DNA of 64,000 nucleotides from Lichenostomus cassidix (GCA_008360975.2 CM039184.1:39171797-39235796); one strand, 5' to 3'. Positions 1 through 12,600 are shown, counted from the first letter of the stretch. The notes: generated by a model not told the origin, from the letters alone. Numbers and translations: made by a program.

Positions 1-340
1 GCCGCGCCCTCGCCCGCCGCCGCCTCACGCCTCCCTCCGCCGAGACGCCCTCGGGCTGAGCGGGTGAGGGCGGGGCGGGCTCTCGTCACGGCCACAGACA
101 CGCAGGTAGCGCGGCAAGCGCGCTAACAGAACGGGGCTCACTCTCAGGCCATCCCCTTTTGCCGGCCGGCGGCTCCCCAGCTGCGCATCCCGCCGTGCAG
201 CTCACGGCTGGGCAGTGCCTTCCCGGCGCAGCACAGCCCCCTGCGCGGGCACAGCAAAGCTCCTCGGCAGCGGCGTGCAGGACAAGCGGTGCCGCACTGC
301 CCTGCTGCTCACACCCTCTGGGCTTCAGGTGCTTCCTGGC
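1..340. promoter_or_regulatory. Edge of a CpG island from an upstream gene
   Basis: The first 110 bases are almost pure G/C with many CpG pairs, and G/C and CpG richness fades out by about 340, where a CR1 repeat begins. This is the usual look of a vertebrate promoter island. No start codon, exon or splice pair could be tied to a known protein here. A GGTGAG at about 63-68 could be a splice donor of a plus-strand non-coding first exon, but nothing confirms it. Human synteny would put CDKN2AIP upstream, though no CDKN2AIP sequence is visible, so the owner is unassigned. Confidence 0.55.
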
Positions 341-348
341 GCACAGAG

Positions 349-580
349 CCATTTAGGTTGGAAAAGACCTTTGAGATCATCAAGTCCAACCTTTGACCGA
401 ACACCGTCTTGTCAACTAGACCACGGCACTAAGTGCCACGTCCAGTCTTTCCTTAAACACCTCCAGGGACGGTGACTGCACCAGCTCCCTGGGCAGCGCA
501 TTCCAATGTTTCGCAGCCCCTTCTGTGAAGAAATTCCTTCTGTTCTCCAACCTGAGCACACTTCCCTCAGCTGGGGAGGC
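349..580 (-). mobile_element. CR1 LINE 3' end, truncated
   Basis: Read on the minus strand, this ends in the typical CR1 tail (a GGTTGGACTTGATGATCTCA-like stretch, then TCTTTTCCAACC). It also encodes a decayed C-terminal CR1 reading frame with the motifs LENRRNFFTE, HWNALPREL and SLEVFKERLDVAL. CR1 is the dominant bird non-LTR retrotransposon and copies are normally 5' truncated, as here. The upstream edge is uncertain and the match may run to about 650. Confidence 0.88.
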
Positions 581-650
581 ACTCTGGGTGGAGCACTTAA
601 CTGCCTGAAAAAGCTTTCCCTCCTTCCCTGCTGCAGAAAGCAGCAAGAGG

Positions 651-2939
651 CGAGATGGAAGTACTCTGCCACGGGCACTTGCACCAGGCAGAAGTCAAAC
701 ACTAGCACAGGAGTGTTCGGTGGGTATCTAGCGTCGGCACAAACGCTGCCACAGCACCGAGTACAAACCACACTGTTCCAGCACAGCAGCCACTTACCCA
801 GGCTGTGCTGTGTGGGGTGCACCTACCCCCGGGATCCCCTGCTCCACCTGCTCTGCAGAGAAGGCCAGTGCGTGCCACCAGTGTTATCTGCTCACTTTAA
901 TCAGGTTTTCATGCTTAAACTCCCACGTACTCTGTAAGATGTTGCTGCTCTGCTAATAAACTGAACTAATTTCATAGGCAGTGCCACTCTTGCCTCTATT
1001 ATGTCAAGCAAATAGCACATCATCTTGCTCGACTGTGGAACAAAGCCCTCTGCTGCCCTACAGTCATGTCTGGGTATGAAACACGACAGAAAAACACTGG
1101 CAGAGATTCCCAAAATGACATAAAGCTCGGGCATCTCAGACCCAAAATAAATGGTAACAAATTACCTTTGTTACTTTACCCAAAAACAAGGTAACAAAGG
1201 TAACAAATTACCTTTGTTACTTTACCCAAAAAGCTCCCAAGCAGCTCAGAGACAATGCTTCCTAATGGTTCATGCTGTCTTGGTATTTATGAAGTTCCTG
1301 TGGTGAGCCCAGGTCTGCTAAAATAGCAGTGTCTTTCTCTTTGGTTGAGCCTCAGACATGTAACCTATAGGCAGGCACAGCGCACTTTGCAAACCCTGTT
1401 AACTTCCAACACCTGCTATTCCTCTTCCAGCAATATCTTCATGGTTCTATCACCCCTTTCCAGCCATGCCAGAGCCCACACTAGGCAGAGGAGATCAGCA
1501 TGCAGAGTGGGGAGCACCTCTGCAGAACTGGTGGTGGCAGCTCTGACTGCCTCACATGAGAGCCCTGAAAGGGTGCACAAGGAGCTCAGAAACCACCTGG
1601 CTTGAGCTGTTATTTTGGTTGCTGTCTTAGCCACTTGAACTACTCAAGTGTCTTTCTTTTCTCCTGTGATCCTGCATGTGATCACCTTTGTACATGGGAA
1701 AAGAGAGATTTCAAATTAAAATGCTATCAAAGAACCCATCCCCAAAGAAACAACTAAACTAGGGCACAGCTCTATGAAGTCTTGTTTTTTTGGCTGAGAA
1801 ACTGTGATGAAATCCCAGTGTCCTAGTTTCATCTACTAAAAGGATATATCTAAAGCTCTGTGAAGCACCTGCTGTACAGGCTGAAGACCACAGCCAAGCT
1901 TCTGGAGAAAGCTGAAACTTGTGCAGTGACTGATGTGTGCTTGTTTTTCTTTTTTGGCCCTAAAATTGCACTATAGCATCTTAAAGATTTGAACTGGTTC
2001 TGTGCAAGTGTGAAGAAAATGCTCTCATTTGTAGTTTATGGTAAATATCAGTCTTCAAATTTGTTAGAAGGAGAGACTACATCAAACACCAAACTTCTTT
2101 TGCCTATAGGTTAAACTAAACTGACATGACACGGTCTAGTGGCCCAGAGACTGAGGGAAAAAAGCACGCATTGAAAGAATTTTGATGCTCTCTCTCTCTC
2201 TAGGCACATCTGTCCACTAGCTTGTAAATTGCAAAATACAGAGGAAATAAAAGCAATATCTGTATTTTTTAAGCTTTTCCTTCAGCTAGATATTAATTTT
2301 TGCAATGTTTTTGCATAATGTGTTATATGCTACACTCTTTGTCCAGGTAACAATTGAACTGTGTTTGTGTGTGTGCCTTCTAGATGGTTCTGTTAGTTGC
2401 CACTGCCACTGCTATTAGGTAGGTTAAGCATTTTTAAGAAAATGCTGTCATTAAATCTGCTGTCAGGAAGTATCAAGTTTTAGTCTGAGATTAATTAACA
2501 CTCACTCCCAGACTAGCATTTAGGAAAACAGGTTTTATGTTGATACCTGGTAACAGTTTCAAATATGTTGCAGGCTAATGGTGAAAATGATCTGTGATAA
2601 TCTCTGAGCACAACTGCCCATTCCTAAAGTAATGGAAGATTGAGTTAACAGTGGTTACCAGCTATGTATTTTCCTCCTCTAGTAACATTCCTGAAACTAA
2701 AAAAGCATTGTACAGCTCCAGCATCTGAGCCTGCAGCCCTTTAAAGTTTTCATTGCCACTGCTGGTCAAGTAACATTAATTATTAGGCCCAAGTGGGCTG
2801 CAAAAGGACTTCTTTTAAATATGAATGTCAGAGATAAATCACATTGGGCAAAAGATATTTTGTTACCAGTAAGAAAGCTGATATAACCAATGTATTTTCT
2901 AAATCTTCTGACGTTTTACATTTTACATTTCAAATCTTC
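651..2939. other. Gene-free stretch
   Basis: No recognisable exon, RNA gene or interspersed repeat was seen apart from the short tandem repeat at 1153-1232. Open frames are short and unlike known proteins. Base composition falls from moderately GC-rich near the island to ordinary AT-rich intergenic DNA. Confidence 0.6.
1153..1232. repeat. 46-bp tandem repeat (1.7 copies) with internal hairpin
   Basis: A 34-base sequence at 1153-1186 recurs without change at 1199-1232, so the repeat period is 46 bp. Where the copies join, GTAACAAAGGTAA (1191-1203) and TTACCTTTGTTAC (1208-1220) are perfect inverted arms of 13 bp around the loop CAAA. The first copy keeps only the short GGTAA/TTACC version of this palindrome. 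The identity of the copies suggests a recent duplication. Confidence 0.9.
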
Positions 2940-3315
2940 TGGTGTTTAGCCTGGAGAAGAGACAGCTGGGACATCTTACCAATGTCTATAAGCATCCAAA
3001 GGAAGGGTGTCAAGAGGATGGAGCCAGGCTCTTCTGGGTGGTTACCAAGCAATAGGACAAGAGGCAACATGCAGAAATTGATACATAGGAAGTTCCACTT
3101 GAATATGAGGAAGAACTTCTTTACTATGCAGGTAACCAAGCACAGGAACAGATTGCCCAGAGAAGTTGTGGAGTCACCATCTCTGGAGAGGTTCAAAATC
3201 TGTCTGGGCACAACCTGTGCAATGTGCTGTAGGGGACCCAGCCTGAGCAGGGAAATTGGACCAGATGACTCTCTGTGTTCCCTTCCAGCCTCACCTGTTT
3301 TTTATTCTGTGATTT
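2940..3315 (+). mobile_element. CR1 LINE 3' end, truncated
   Basis: This starts in the CR1 segment that reads TTTAGCCTGGAGAAGAG. It continues through the C-terminal ORF2 remnant ([25 protein letters not shown]) and ends in the CR1 3' UTR (GACCAGATGACTCTCTG, CCCTTCCAGCC) and the short ATTCTGTGATT tail. It is 5' truncated and diverged, so it is an old copy. Confidence 0.92.
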
Positions 3316-3319
3316 TAAC

Positions 3320-6140
3320 TGCAGTCTAAGAGACAAACTGTTCAGTCAGACACTGCCTATATTTTGACAACAGCCTTCCAGCCTAAATCCTTCTTTAGTT
3401 TGGAGTAAATGCCACATTTCTCTTAATTATTTTGGGAAAGAGGACGTTTGAGAGGCAGGAATCTATTAATTTTGTTTAACCATTAATTTTTCTCACAATT
3501 ACAGCTGAATAATAAAGCAACTGTAAACTCTGTCAGTTCTTGGAACAAAACCCTGTACATTGTCATATCCTATTAGTAATGGATTATACTACTTTTTGGT
3601 AACTTGGAGTAAGTGATGGCACAAAAAAATTTGCATAGCAGCAGCACCCCTAAGAAGTCTGTAATGTGGGTGGCTTGGTGCTACCGGGTTATTTTGAAGA
3701 TACGAAATTACTCTCTGGTGCTATTTGTGGTGACTTTTCAGTTGCACTAGAAATTAATCATTTGTTCTAGGTTTGGATAAGCAGCTTCTAAAGGAGAAAA
3801 AAAAAATCTGCACTAGGAGGGAAATAAAATGAGGCTTCCTCCTGTTCATTGCAGAGTTTTAATGACGTATGCCAAAACTCTGTCCAAATTTTCAGGGGAA
3901 CTCTGAAATTCATAAATGGTAATCATAGGCATGTAATTACCCCATTTTTGCATAGAGTGGAATTCATTTCACTGACATCTGTGACAAGAGACATGGGCTC
4001 CCCTTACAGTCAATGAAGACATTTTTAGAGCAAGACCTATTTATACTAAGATTCTTTCTAATTCGACATATTTAGCTGGGTGACTCCCACCTTTATTTCT
4101 TGAGCTGGAAAGAAAAATTAACATCTGCATATGGGAGAGTAGTAAGAATGTCTTAAACCATCACCTACTGAAACTTCCTGCAGGTGCACTGCCTGCCCTC
4201 ATTTCATAATCTTGATTACAAAGGTGCACTTGTGTATGTTTGTTCCTCACAAAAGGAAGAAGCAAGAATGTGTTTTTCACATGAGCAACAGAATCATAGA
4301 AATGCAGCATCCATGTCAGTGTGTAGCTCAAGTAACAACACACAAAAAATCCTTTCTTTATTGTGAGCAAAAGGGTCTTGGTTCTTTTCCCTTAAATTCG
4401 GGTGGATTCTTCCATTTACTAGAATGAAAGAGGATCAGAGGGCTGAGGTAAGCCAAGAAAGATGGCTGCTGAGTTTGGGTTAAGATTACCTTGTTACCAT
4501 TTCTAACTTGGCTTCCCTAAACATCATCTGCATGCTTCCTGAGGTTTTTTGCATGGTGATTGGTTCTAGAACTAGAAACCAAATCCACAGCTCATTTTTG
4601 TTTTGTAACAGTAGATGAGGAAGAAGAGTTACTGTCTGAAAGCAGTCTCCTGGAGAGGAAGACAGGGAAGTATTATTTCAAACACCAGTGGACAGATCCA
4701 TGCGTTCAATGACAAGAAATCATCCATGTGGTGCTATCATTGCAGTGGCCAGATGCTGCCCCTCAGCTGATCAGCAGTGTCCCCCTCCTCTAAGGAGCTG
4801 CAGTTCCTGTGCCAGCCAAGCATGCTCCATAGCACCAGCGAGAAGCTGCTGTTGTCCTTCTCCTACTGATTTCCACAGGGTATTCCAAACAGAGCTGATA
4901 GCCTCAAAAAGGAGCAGTGTGGTTCTACTCAAAACAAAGTGACAATGTGTCAGTATGCTCTGATGAAAGCAGTGAAGTCATATATATGTGAATTCCTTAA
5001 CAAGTCCTGCCTTGGGCCTACCAATTTCCCAAAACACTTTTGGGTATAGCCATGGCATTTGAGTACGGAAACTGAATGGGAAGAACTGTAAAAAGTAGAT
5101 AAATAGTTATTACAAAACAAAGCACAGAGTAAACTTACTCTGCACTTTTTACTCCATTTTTCAGTCTGCTCATGGTGAAATAAATGGAACATATCTACTT
5201 AAAGAAAAAATTTGAGCAGGATATTGTGGCTGCCCTCTTCCTGGTGTTAGTACAAGTTAATTGATTACTAAGTTGGGTTCAGGAAGAGATTTTTCTTTAA
5301 GAGCATATTGGCAGAAAACAGGGACATCTCTCGTTTTTGAGTAGATGTTGTGGATGAGAAAGAACATATATCTCCTGGTAAGTGTGGGATATTTGTTACT
5401 TGGTGCTAGAAAGCTCTTTTTGGTACAGTTGAGGATTAAGCTAACAGGGGAAAAAGCACATGCCAGTATTTTCAGGAAATCTGTTTAGTTTATAATGTTA
5501 CTGAAATGATCTGATGTCAGCCTGTGTCTTATTTTTAGGTATTCTACACTTGTGTAAATTAAAGAGAAAAACAGTAATATTGGTATTCATATGTGTTCAT
5601 ATGATTTGTATTCCACCAGATGAATCTAGCCAAATATTTAAGGAAAACCAAAAGCAATGATGTCTGGCATTACAGGGAAGTATATTTTTTTGATGACCTG
5701 ATGTTAGAGAAGCTTGTGAGAACAGCTTACCTGGTCAAACCTGCTAGTACCTCTGTAGCTCGGGCAAGGATAGCCTCTTCCCAGAATATCACCTGTACAA
5801 AACTCAGCTATGGCCTATAGCTTGCTTCAGCTGACTCTTCAAAAAGCCCATCTGACTTGTACTCATTCTTTTTTAAATTTGTGTTTATTTTTTGGTATAT
5901 CAGATAATTCTTCATCCTTTTCATCCCATGCAAGCCAGAGGTCATTTCTGACAAGAAATATATATAATAAAAGATCAGTTCTTTTACTTTAAAGAAGCAG
6001 TTTGTTATCATTCTTTGAGCATTTCTTTTAAATGCTAAGTAGGTCTTTCACAATTACAGCCCTGTATGGCCTTGCCCTCATCAATAATACTACTTTTTCC
6101 ACAGCCTGAAGCACTTCCTGGTTTATCAATGGAAAGCAAT
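3320..6140. other. Gene-free AT-rich intergenic DNA
   Basis: No exon, RNA gene or repeat family was recognised. The longest open frames (under 90 codons) show no family motifs and lack paired splice sites. Confidence 0.55.
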
Positions 6141-6325
6141 AAAAAAACCAACCAAACAAAGCTAACTAAACAAAACATGCAAACCAAACAAAATCCAAAC
6201 CAAGCCAAACAAACAAAACCAATCAAAAAACCACAAAAAACCCAACCCAACCAACCAAAACAAAATGCCACAACCACCCCAAAAAACCCCCCCAAAACCC
6301 CCAAAACAAAACAAAAAAACCCTAA
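6141..6325. repeat. A/C-only low-complexity tract
   Basis: For about 180 bases the plus strand is almost entirely A and C, in degenerate AACC, CAAA and CCCAAAA units, with G and T nearly absent. The opposite strand is therefore G/T-only with many GG and GGGG runs. It is not a regular microsatellite. A tract of the same class lies in the opposite orientation at 19187-19400. Confidence 0.9.
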
Positions 6326-6329
6326 CAAA

Positions 6330-9030
6330 ATTGTGTATTATTAGGTGAAACAGGACAGGAATCATCTGTGATTTGAGGATGCAAAATCAGGATTATGAAA
6401 GATGAGAGGCAAAACTTCAATTGGGGAAAACAAGACATGGATTAAATCTCCAGAAATATTTTTATCATAGTAAAATCTGTAATATAATGAAATCATCTTT
6501 CACAAAAAATTGGGACTTTTAAAAAACATAGTGGGAAATTATACAGAAACAAAAACTGTTGGGACCTGTTCTTCATAAAAACTTGGATTAGTTTAGAGAT
6601 ATATAAATAGATCTAAATAAACTGGATATAGGACCTCTGTGTATTACTTACACTTGGAAGACAACTAATGAGATGAGCTTGATGGAATACACCCTACTAT
6701 CACATCCCTGTGCATGTCAACCTCAAGCTGACAATTTTCCACTTAGCAGAGAGGTTTGGTGGAAATGTATGATTATTCTGCCTGTCTGTCTCTACAAATA
6801 GCAAGGTTTGCTCTACCATACCTCTTCCTATCTCCAGATTATTTTCACATGCAGACAGTGAAAGAAGGGACATAGTTGGGTATCAGAGCTATCTATCAAC
6901 CTGGAAACTTGAATCCAGTACATCAAAATTCTTCTGGGCTTGCTCCTAGCCATTTAGAGGCACGAGCAAAGCAGAGAATTCAGCCTGCTTTTTTTCCCTG
7001 AGGCTTCAAACATGTAGCAAGCTAAGGCTTCCTTTTCCTAGGGAAATTTTGTCCAATGCCACTGCTGCATTCTAAAGGTTACTCAAAATTTAAATCTTTA
7101 TTTTAGTGTTTGAAAGCAGCAGACAACACTTGAATTCAGAAATCATTAGCTGTTCTCTGCTATACCTTAGATACTGCTTCCCCCATAGTGACAAACAGCA
7201 AGCTTCTAGCACAGAAACCACCTGTAAAAAATGTTATGAGTTATTCTAAAATTATTTTCTTGGCTATTTCTTTACTGACAGTGCATGCACAGTTTCTTGT
7301 GAGAAAAATTAAAGTTATGCCAAAATGTTGGGTTTAAATTAATATTTAATAGTAATTAACATTTAATTTTAAATAACATGTTAATTTTGAATTAACATTT
7401 TTGCTTTGTTTTTTTCTGCGCTGTAGGGGAATCTCTTATTTCTCAGCTTCATTTCTTCATGAGATGGCAGAATGTTACACCCATTCAAACTCACTATAAG
7501 CAGAAACACAACCCCTCTACAGTTACTCCAGTTACTCAGAAGTGACAGCAATGAATGCTACACAATCAAGTTTCAGTGAGCTGCTGCTGATGGAAGCCAA
7601 GGTAACCAGGTTATTGCCACTTTCTAAGTGTATTTGTGCAAAAATGATACAAGTAGCAAAAAATGACATGAGGCTTCATTAACCCAAGCTGTAACAATGC
7701 AAAAAAAAAAAGCATTTGGCTTTACAGATGTAATAAATTTTAAGATGAAGGTGCCCTCTTGAGAACATGAACACATAGAATTACAGACTTCCTGGTTTTT
7801 TTGGCCAGAGTGACATCAGTGTAATGAAGGATGTTTTGAAACTACTGCCTACAACTTTGTTTTCATTCATTTTTATGAACTTGCCAACACATTGTTGACT
7901 TGGGCAAAGCTGACTGACTGCAGCTACAGTTACTCAACAGCTTGGACATAGACATATGAAAATCCCTGCTATGTAGAACACCTGCTTAGCAGCTGCATGA
8001 CTTGGAATTTAGGAATATTTCAATAGTTCTGTGAACTAGAGTCTTAAGAAAATAATGCTTGCAGACTGCCATCATGTGAGATGTTAATTTTCCTGTAGGA
8101 CTATCCATGGAGCTATTTGGCATAGACCACACAGAGAAAAGCACAAGAAAAATGGAGCCTGGATGGGATCCTCTGGAGGCCACCAAAGCAGAGCCAGCTT
8201 CACAGCCAGATCAGATTGTGTCAGGCCTCATCCAGGTAGGCTAGAGAAACGTCCAAGGATGAAGATCATACAACTTCTCTGTGCAGCCTGTGCTGCTCCT
8301 CACCCACTACTCTAGACCATGCCATCCTGAAATGCTACGTTCAGGATTAGTATGGGTGCTCTTTAAGTGTTGGCTACTTAAGTACAGGTAGGAATGTAAG
8401 ACAGAAGGGGGTCTGGGGATTTGAATTTATTTCTTCTTTTCTATTTTATTCTTGAATTCAATCATCTCTGATTTTTTTTTCTACATTTACCAGATGCATT
8501 TTCCCTGGATTTTTTTTCAGGTGCCTAAAATATAAATGAAACATAGTGCAAAATATACAGGTCTCCTCAGGGTGTTTCAAGACTCAACAAGATTAATTTT
8601 CCTTTCCTGATGCTTACCAATTATTATTCATGTAGTAAAGATCTGAAAAATGTCTGAAAGAGGAGATGAAATCCCAACATTTTAGCATTTAATATGTAAA
8701 ATTTCTGCTTTAAATCATTCCTCCACTAGGAAAAATTGTACAGCTAAAAAGTATATAGCTAAAAAGTGTATTTTAACTTTTGTTTCCTACTTTAACTGTT
8801 GTGGCCAACATTTGATACAAATTCTGCAACGGGCATGGAAAAGACAGGATACTCTGTCCAATTTGGAGATTTGCTGGTAGGCGAGTAGGTTTTAAAAGGC
8901 CAAAGTTCTTTGACACCCTATTTTAAACGCTCTTGAAATGATTTCTCAGGACAAAATGTCACTCACCTTCCCTAAGTAATAGCTCATCACAAATCATCAC
9001 CGCCCTTCTTTAAAAACCACTGAGGTCCAA
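6330..9030. other. Gene-free AT-rich region upstream of ING2
   Basis: No coding or repeat signal was recognised. The part at 7330-7400 is very AT-rich with overlapping ATTAA/TTAAT palindromes. Composition switches sharply at about 9030 to the ING2 CpG island. Confidence 0.55.
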
Positions 9031-9289
9031 ATCTCACTGTGGGCAGGAGCAGCCCGGGCTGTCCCCGCGGGCGCCGCGGTGTCCCCGGGCTGGAGCAGTC
9101 CCCGCTCCGCGCAGCTCCCCGCGCGGCTCGCGGCTCCGCCCGGGCGCGGAAGCGGCGGCAGCGCCGGGCGCCTTTAAGGGAGGCTCCGCCCCCCGCGCGC
9201 TTCCGCCCCTCGCCGCGCGCCGGGCCAATGGGAGCGCGCGCCAGGGGAAGGCGGGAGAATGCGAACCCCTGGCAGCGCCGCCGGCCGCG

Positions 9290-9299
9290 CCTTATAAGG
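9290..9299. promoter_or_regulatory. CArG box containing TATA-like core
   Basis: CCTTATAAGG fits the serum response factor consensus CC(A/T)6GG exactly and contains TATAA. It lies about 310 bases before the ING2 start codon and 10 bases before the NRF1-type site. Binding is inferred from sequence alone. Confidence 0.5.
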
Positions 9300-9308
9300 G
9301 CAGGGCCT

Positions 9309-9320
9309 CGCGCATGCGCG
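9309..9320. promoter_or_regulatory. NRF1-type palindromic site
   Basis: CGCGCATGCGCG matches the NRF1 consensus (YGCGCAYGCGCR). Such sites are common in CpG-island promoters of housekeeping and chromatin genes. Its position just after the TATA-like element puts it at or near the inferred transcription start. Confidence 0.6.
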
Positions 9321-9602
9321 CGGCGGGCAGGGGCGGGGGCGCCGAGCGGGGGTTTTGCTCCGGCGGCGGCGCCGCGGGAAGGGGCGCGCGACCCGCGGGA
9401 CCCCGCGGAGGGGCGGCCGGACCGGCCCGGCTCGGCTCGGCCCGGCGAGCGCTCACCGGCCCCCGCGGCGCGGCCGCCCGAGGGCAAAGGGGCGGCGGCA
9501 GGAGGAAGAGGAGAAGGAGAAGGGAGCGGGGCCGCCGCAGGGACCCCGCGCCCGGTGCGGGCGGCGCGGCGGCGGCGGCGGATGTGCTGCTGGCGTGGGG
9601 GG

Positions 9603-12600
9603 ATGATGCTGGCGGGGCCACAGCTGGTGGCGGGGCCGGCGGCGCCGGGCGGCGAGCGGGCCCGGCTGCTCTCGCTCTACGTGCAGGACTACTTAGAGTG
9701 CGTGGAGTCGCTGCCGCTGGACATCCAGCGCAACGCCTCGCTGCTGCGGGAGATGGACACGCAGTGCCAAGGTGGGCGCCGCCGCGGGGCACCGGGCGGC
9801 GGGGAAAGGAGGGGAAGGGGGACGGCCTCCGACCCGCCGCACATGCGCCCGGCGGGGAGGAGCCGGGGCCGGGGTGGGACCCTGCCGGGGCCCCGCGGGG
9901 CTGAGCCTGCGGGGGCGCCGGGCTCCCGGCGTCCGGTCGGTCCGGGAGAGGCCGCCCCGCCCCGGGCTCGGCGGGGCCGCGCTGTCCGGCGCTAGGCCCC
10001 GGCTCCGCCGTGTGGTGCTGCTCCCGCCCCGTTCCGCCCCCTCCGGGCAGCCCGGACAGGCGGCGGTGCCGCTGGAGGTGGGGGCGCGGGAATCGGCCTT
10101 CCCGCAGCTCCTCCCGCCGTGCGAGGCCGGGAGGCGGTGTCCCGGTGGAGCCCGGCGCCCGTCCCACGGCAGACCGCACGGTGGGGGCGGGGATACATTC
10201 AGCGCCAGCAGCGTTCCCTTGGCTCGTGGAGGGGGCTGTGGAGCGGGCAGTTGCCCTGAGCCTCATCCAGCGGCACGGCTCCGCCGGAAGGCGAGTGCAA
10301 TGCCGATTAAAGACCTTGCACCCCGCCGAGTTTGCGGGACGCATCGGTGCCCGGCAGCGGCTGGCCTGCCCCTGCCATGAGGCAGGAATTCGATCCCATG
10401 CAGTCGGCACTGGAGACGCATCTCCCTCTTTCGGCGTGGGCAGGAGGGGACCATGGGGACCGTCAAGGTCTCTTAGACGCTGAAGGGCCACCTCGGGAGG
10501 CAGCTGTTGTGAAGGGATTCTTTCAATTATCTTTCTAATTACCCTAGAAGATACATAAGAACAGGCTTTTGTAAGTTTCCTGGGATTTTAAAGTTTAAAG
10601 GGCACAGACTTGCCTGCAGCATTTTGAATTCCTAGTCAAGGCTGGACTGCCTAGGAGGCTCTTTTACCTCCTGATCCATGGTGACTAGCCAGCACTCCTC
10701 AGGCTTTAATAGATTCAATATTTTATTTAGACTATATCTCCTCTGTTTTCATCCAGCCACTAATACAATACTGGCCCATAGGAGATGTTTGTTGCTAGTT
10801 TTAGCCAAAGCCTTCAACTGCTATAAAAAACAACAAAAAATCTTCAAAACCCTAAAAATGGGATAAAAATATTTTAGACCCAAGTCTGAAAATCTAAAAG
10901 CAATGCCATATTATTTGAGCTAATTTAAAAGGTACTGCTGGTCTGTGGAGGAGGGAAAAAGTCACTCCTGTGCTTAGAGAACAAATCGTTTTAGATTTTA
11001 TTAACTCCACCAAACTTAATCAGATTATCTGTAGTGAACACTTGGCCCTGGTTTGGGTTGGAGTTTTTTGTTTGTACTTTTTTTAAGAGGGGTTTCAGAG
11101 CTGTTTGTTAGGGTGTATGAATGCCTTGTTTAATCTTTGGGGATTCACAAGGAGTTTGGTAAACTTCCCTCTCTGTCAGTCCTAAACTTCTTTGCTCTCT
11201 TTAGTGGATGTTGATCTGTGTAAAGTTCAGCATATCCTCACAGGCTGCATCCAGGCAATAACCGATGCAGGATGAATGTTGTTCTCTGTCACAGCATGAA
11301 AGAGCAAACAGCTATTGTGTGTGAGTGGTTCTGGGTAGGACATTCCCAATATAGGAAATCTATATAACTGTATGTGCACTCCTGCCTCCAAAAAAAAAAG
11401 TCTGGCTGGGAGATTGTATGCTGTTGAACAAGAAAGACATAATCAGCGTACAATATTGTACAGTCATACTAAGTAACTTACTCCATGCTTTTCAGAATCA
11501 GAGAGTAAGATTTCTTTAATTTTATTTCTTCTCTTGTCAGGGCAATAGGCAAGTGATGCAGCTGAAGGTACAGGGAAACAAAGCTTATGGTTTTAGTGGT
11601 AGTTGGACTGCTGATACTGAGAAAATACAGGTTGAGTTACTATACAGGCGAGTAGTGATTATCTTACCTTAGTCAAAATCTGGAACAGAACAAAATGCAG
11701 TTGGCTCCTGTTGTCATACAGGTTTCAGAATTTATAGTAAAAAGCAGCTGTTCATGCTTAAGCTACTGTTCTAAGATGTCAGCGTGAAACAAATCACTAG
11801 GAATGGTGTTGAGATAATAAGCTTGAATCATTTCACAACAGTGCAGACAAATTCTTTTAAAATGAAAGCCAGTTTGTTAAATGCAGGTCTTTAGGAAGAG
11901 GTAGATTGCACTGCATAACTTTGGCTTTAGAAGTAAATAGTTTAGTACCATTTATAAACTCTTACCTGTTCAAATAAAATCTGTAAATTCTGAGTGAACC
12001 AATACTGTGCCTAACACTGTGCATCAAGTTTCACTGTCAGTTCTTCTGATTATTTCCTTCTATGTTCAGAGTTTCCCTGTCCTTTGTGTATAGATTTAGT
12101 GTAACTATTGGCTTGGAAAATATTATTCTAAAGTCCAGCAATATGGAACAACAGAGTACAGACTAAGACTGCTTTATAAGACATTTGTTGATTTCCTATT
12201 TGAGTTCATTAAACTTTACTTCTTAGAACTAAATTTAACGAAAGATTCACAGCAACCCATGCAGCTATTTTGCGTGACTTGGAAGATGGAAAGCTTGGAA
12301 GTCAAACTGAGCCACTCACTTACTAGTTGCTTAAAAATATCCTGTGATGTGCTAAAGAGAAGGTCACCTATTCTGAAAAGTTCAGCCCTGATTTAAAATG
12401 CAGCTCGCTGTACTTTGTTTTAGGGAGAGAATTTTGAGTGGTGTAAGTTGATTTTTCATTCTGATTGTAAATTTGCTTTTATGTAACCTCAGTTGTCATA
12501 CTCCTTTTATAACTATGTCTATTTGAAAATGTGATGCAAAATCTTGAGATGAATAAGGGGAAGGCAGAGGACCTGGATAAACTAATTCTGGAGTGTTATA

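Larger units (their letters stand above)
9030..9602 (+). promoter_or_regulatory. ING2: ING2 promoter and 5' CpG island
   Basis: An abrupt rise in G+C and CpG begins at about 9030 and continues past exon 1 to about 10.2 kb. Visible elements upstream of the start codon are CCAAT at 9225-9229, a TATA-like TATAA at 9293-9297 inside a perfect CArG motif CCTTATAAGG (9290-9299), the NRF1-type palindrome CGCGCATGCGCG (9309-9320), and several GGGCGG/CCGCCC Sp-type boxes. If the TATA-like element works, transcription would begin near 9320-9330 and give a 5' UTR of about 280 bases. The start site is inferred. Confidence 0.75.

Noticed and set aside
6035..6365. Minus-strand 97-codon Phe/Gly/Leu/Val-rich 'membrane protein'
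   Set aside because: It is the complement of the A/C-only tract; the composition alone produces it.
9039..10491. Very long open frames on both strands (up to 399 codons) across the ING2 CpG island
   Set aside because: Extreme G+C removes stop codons; the translations are Arg/Ala/Pro/Gly runs. Only the short ING2 exon 1 segment matches a known protein.
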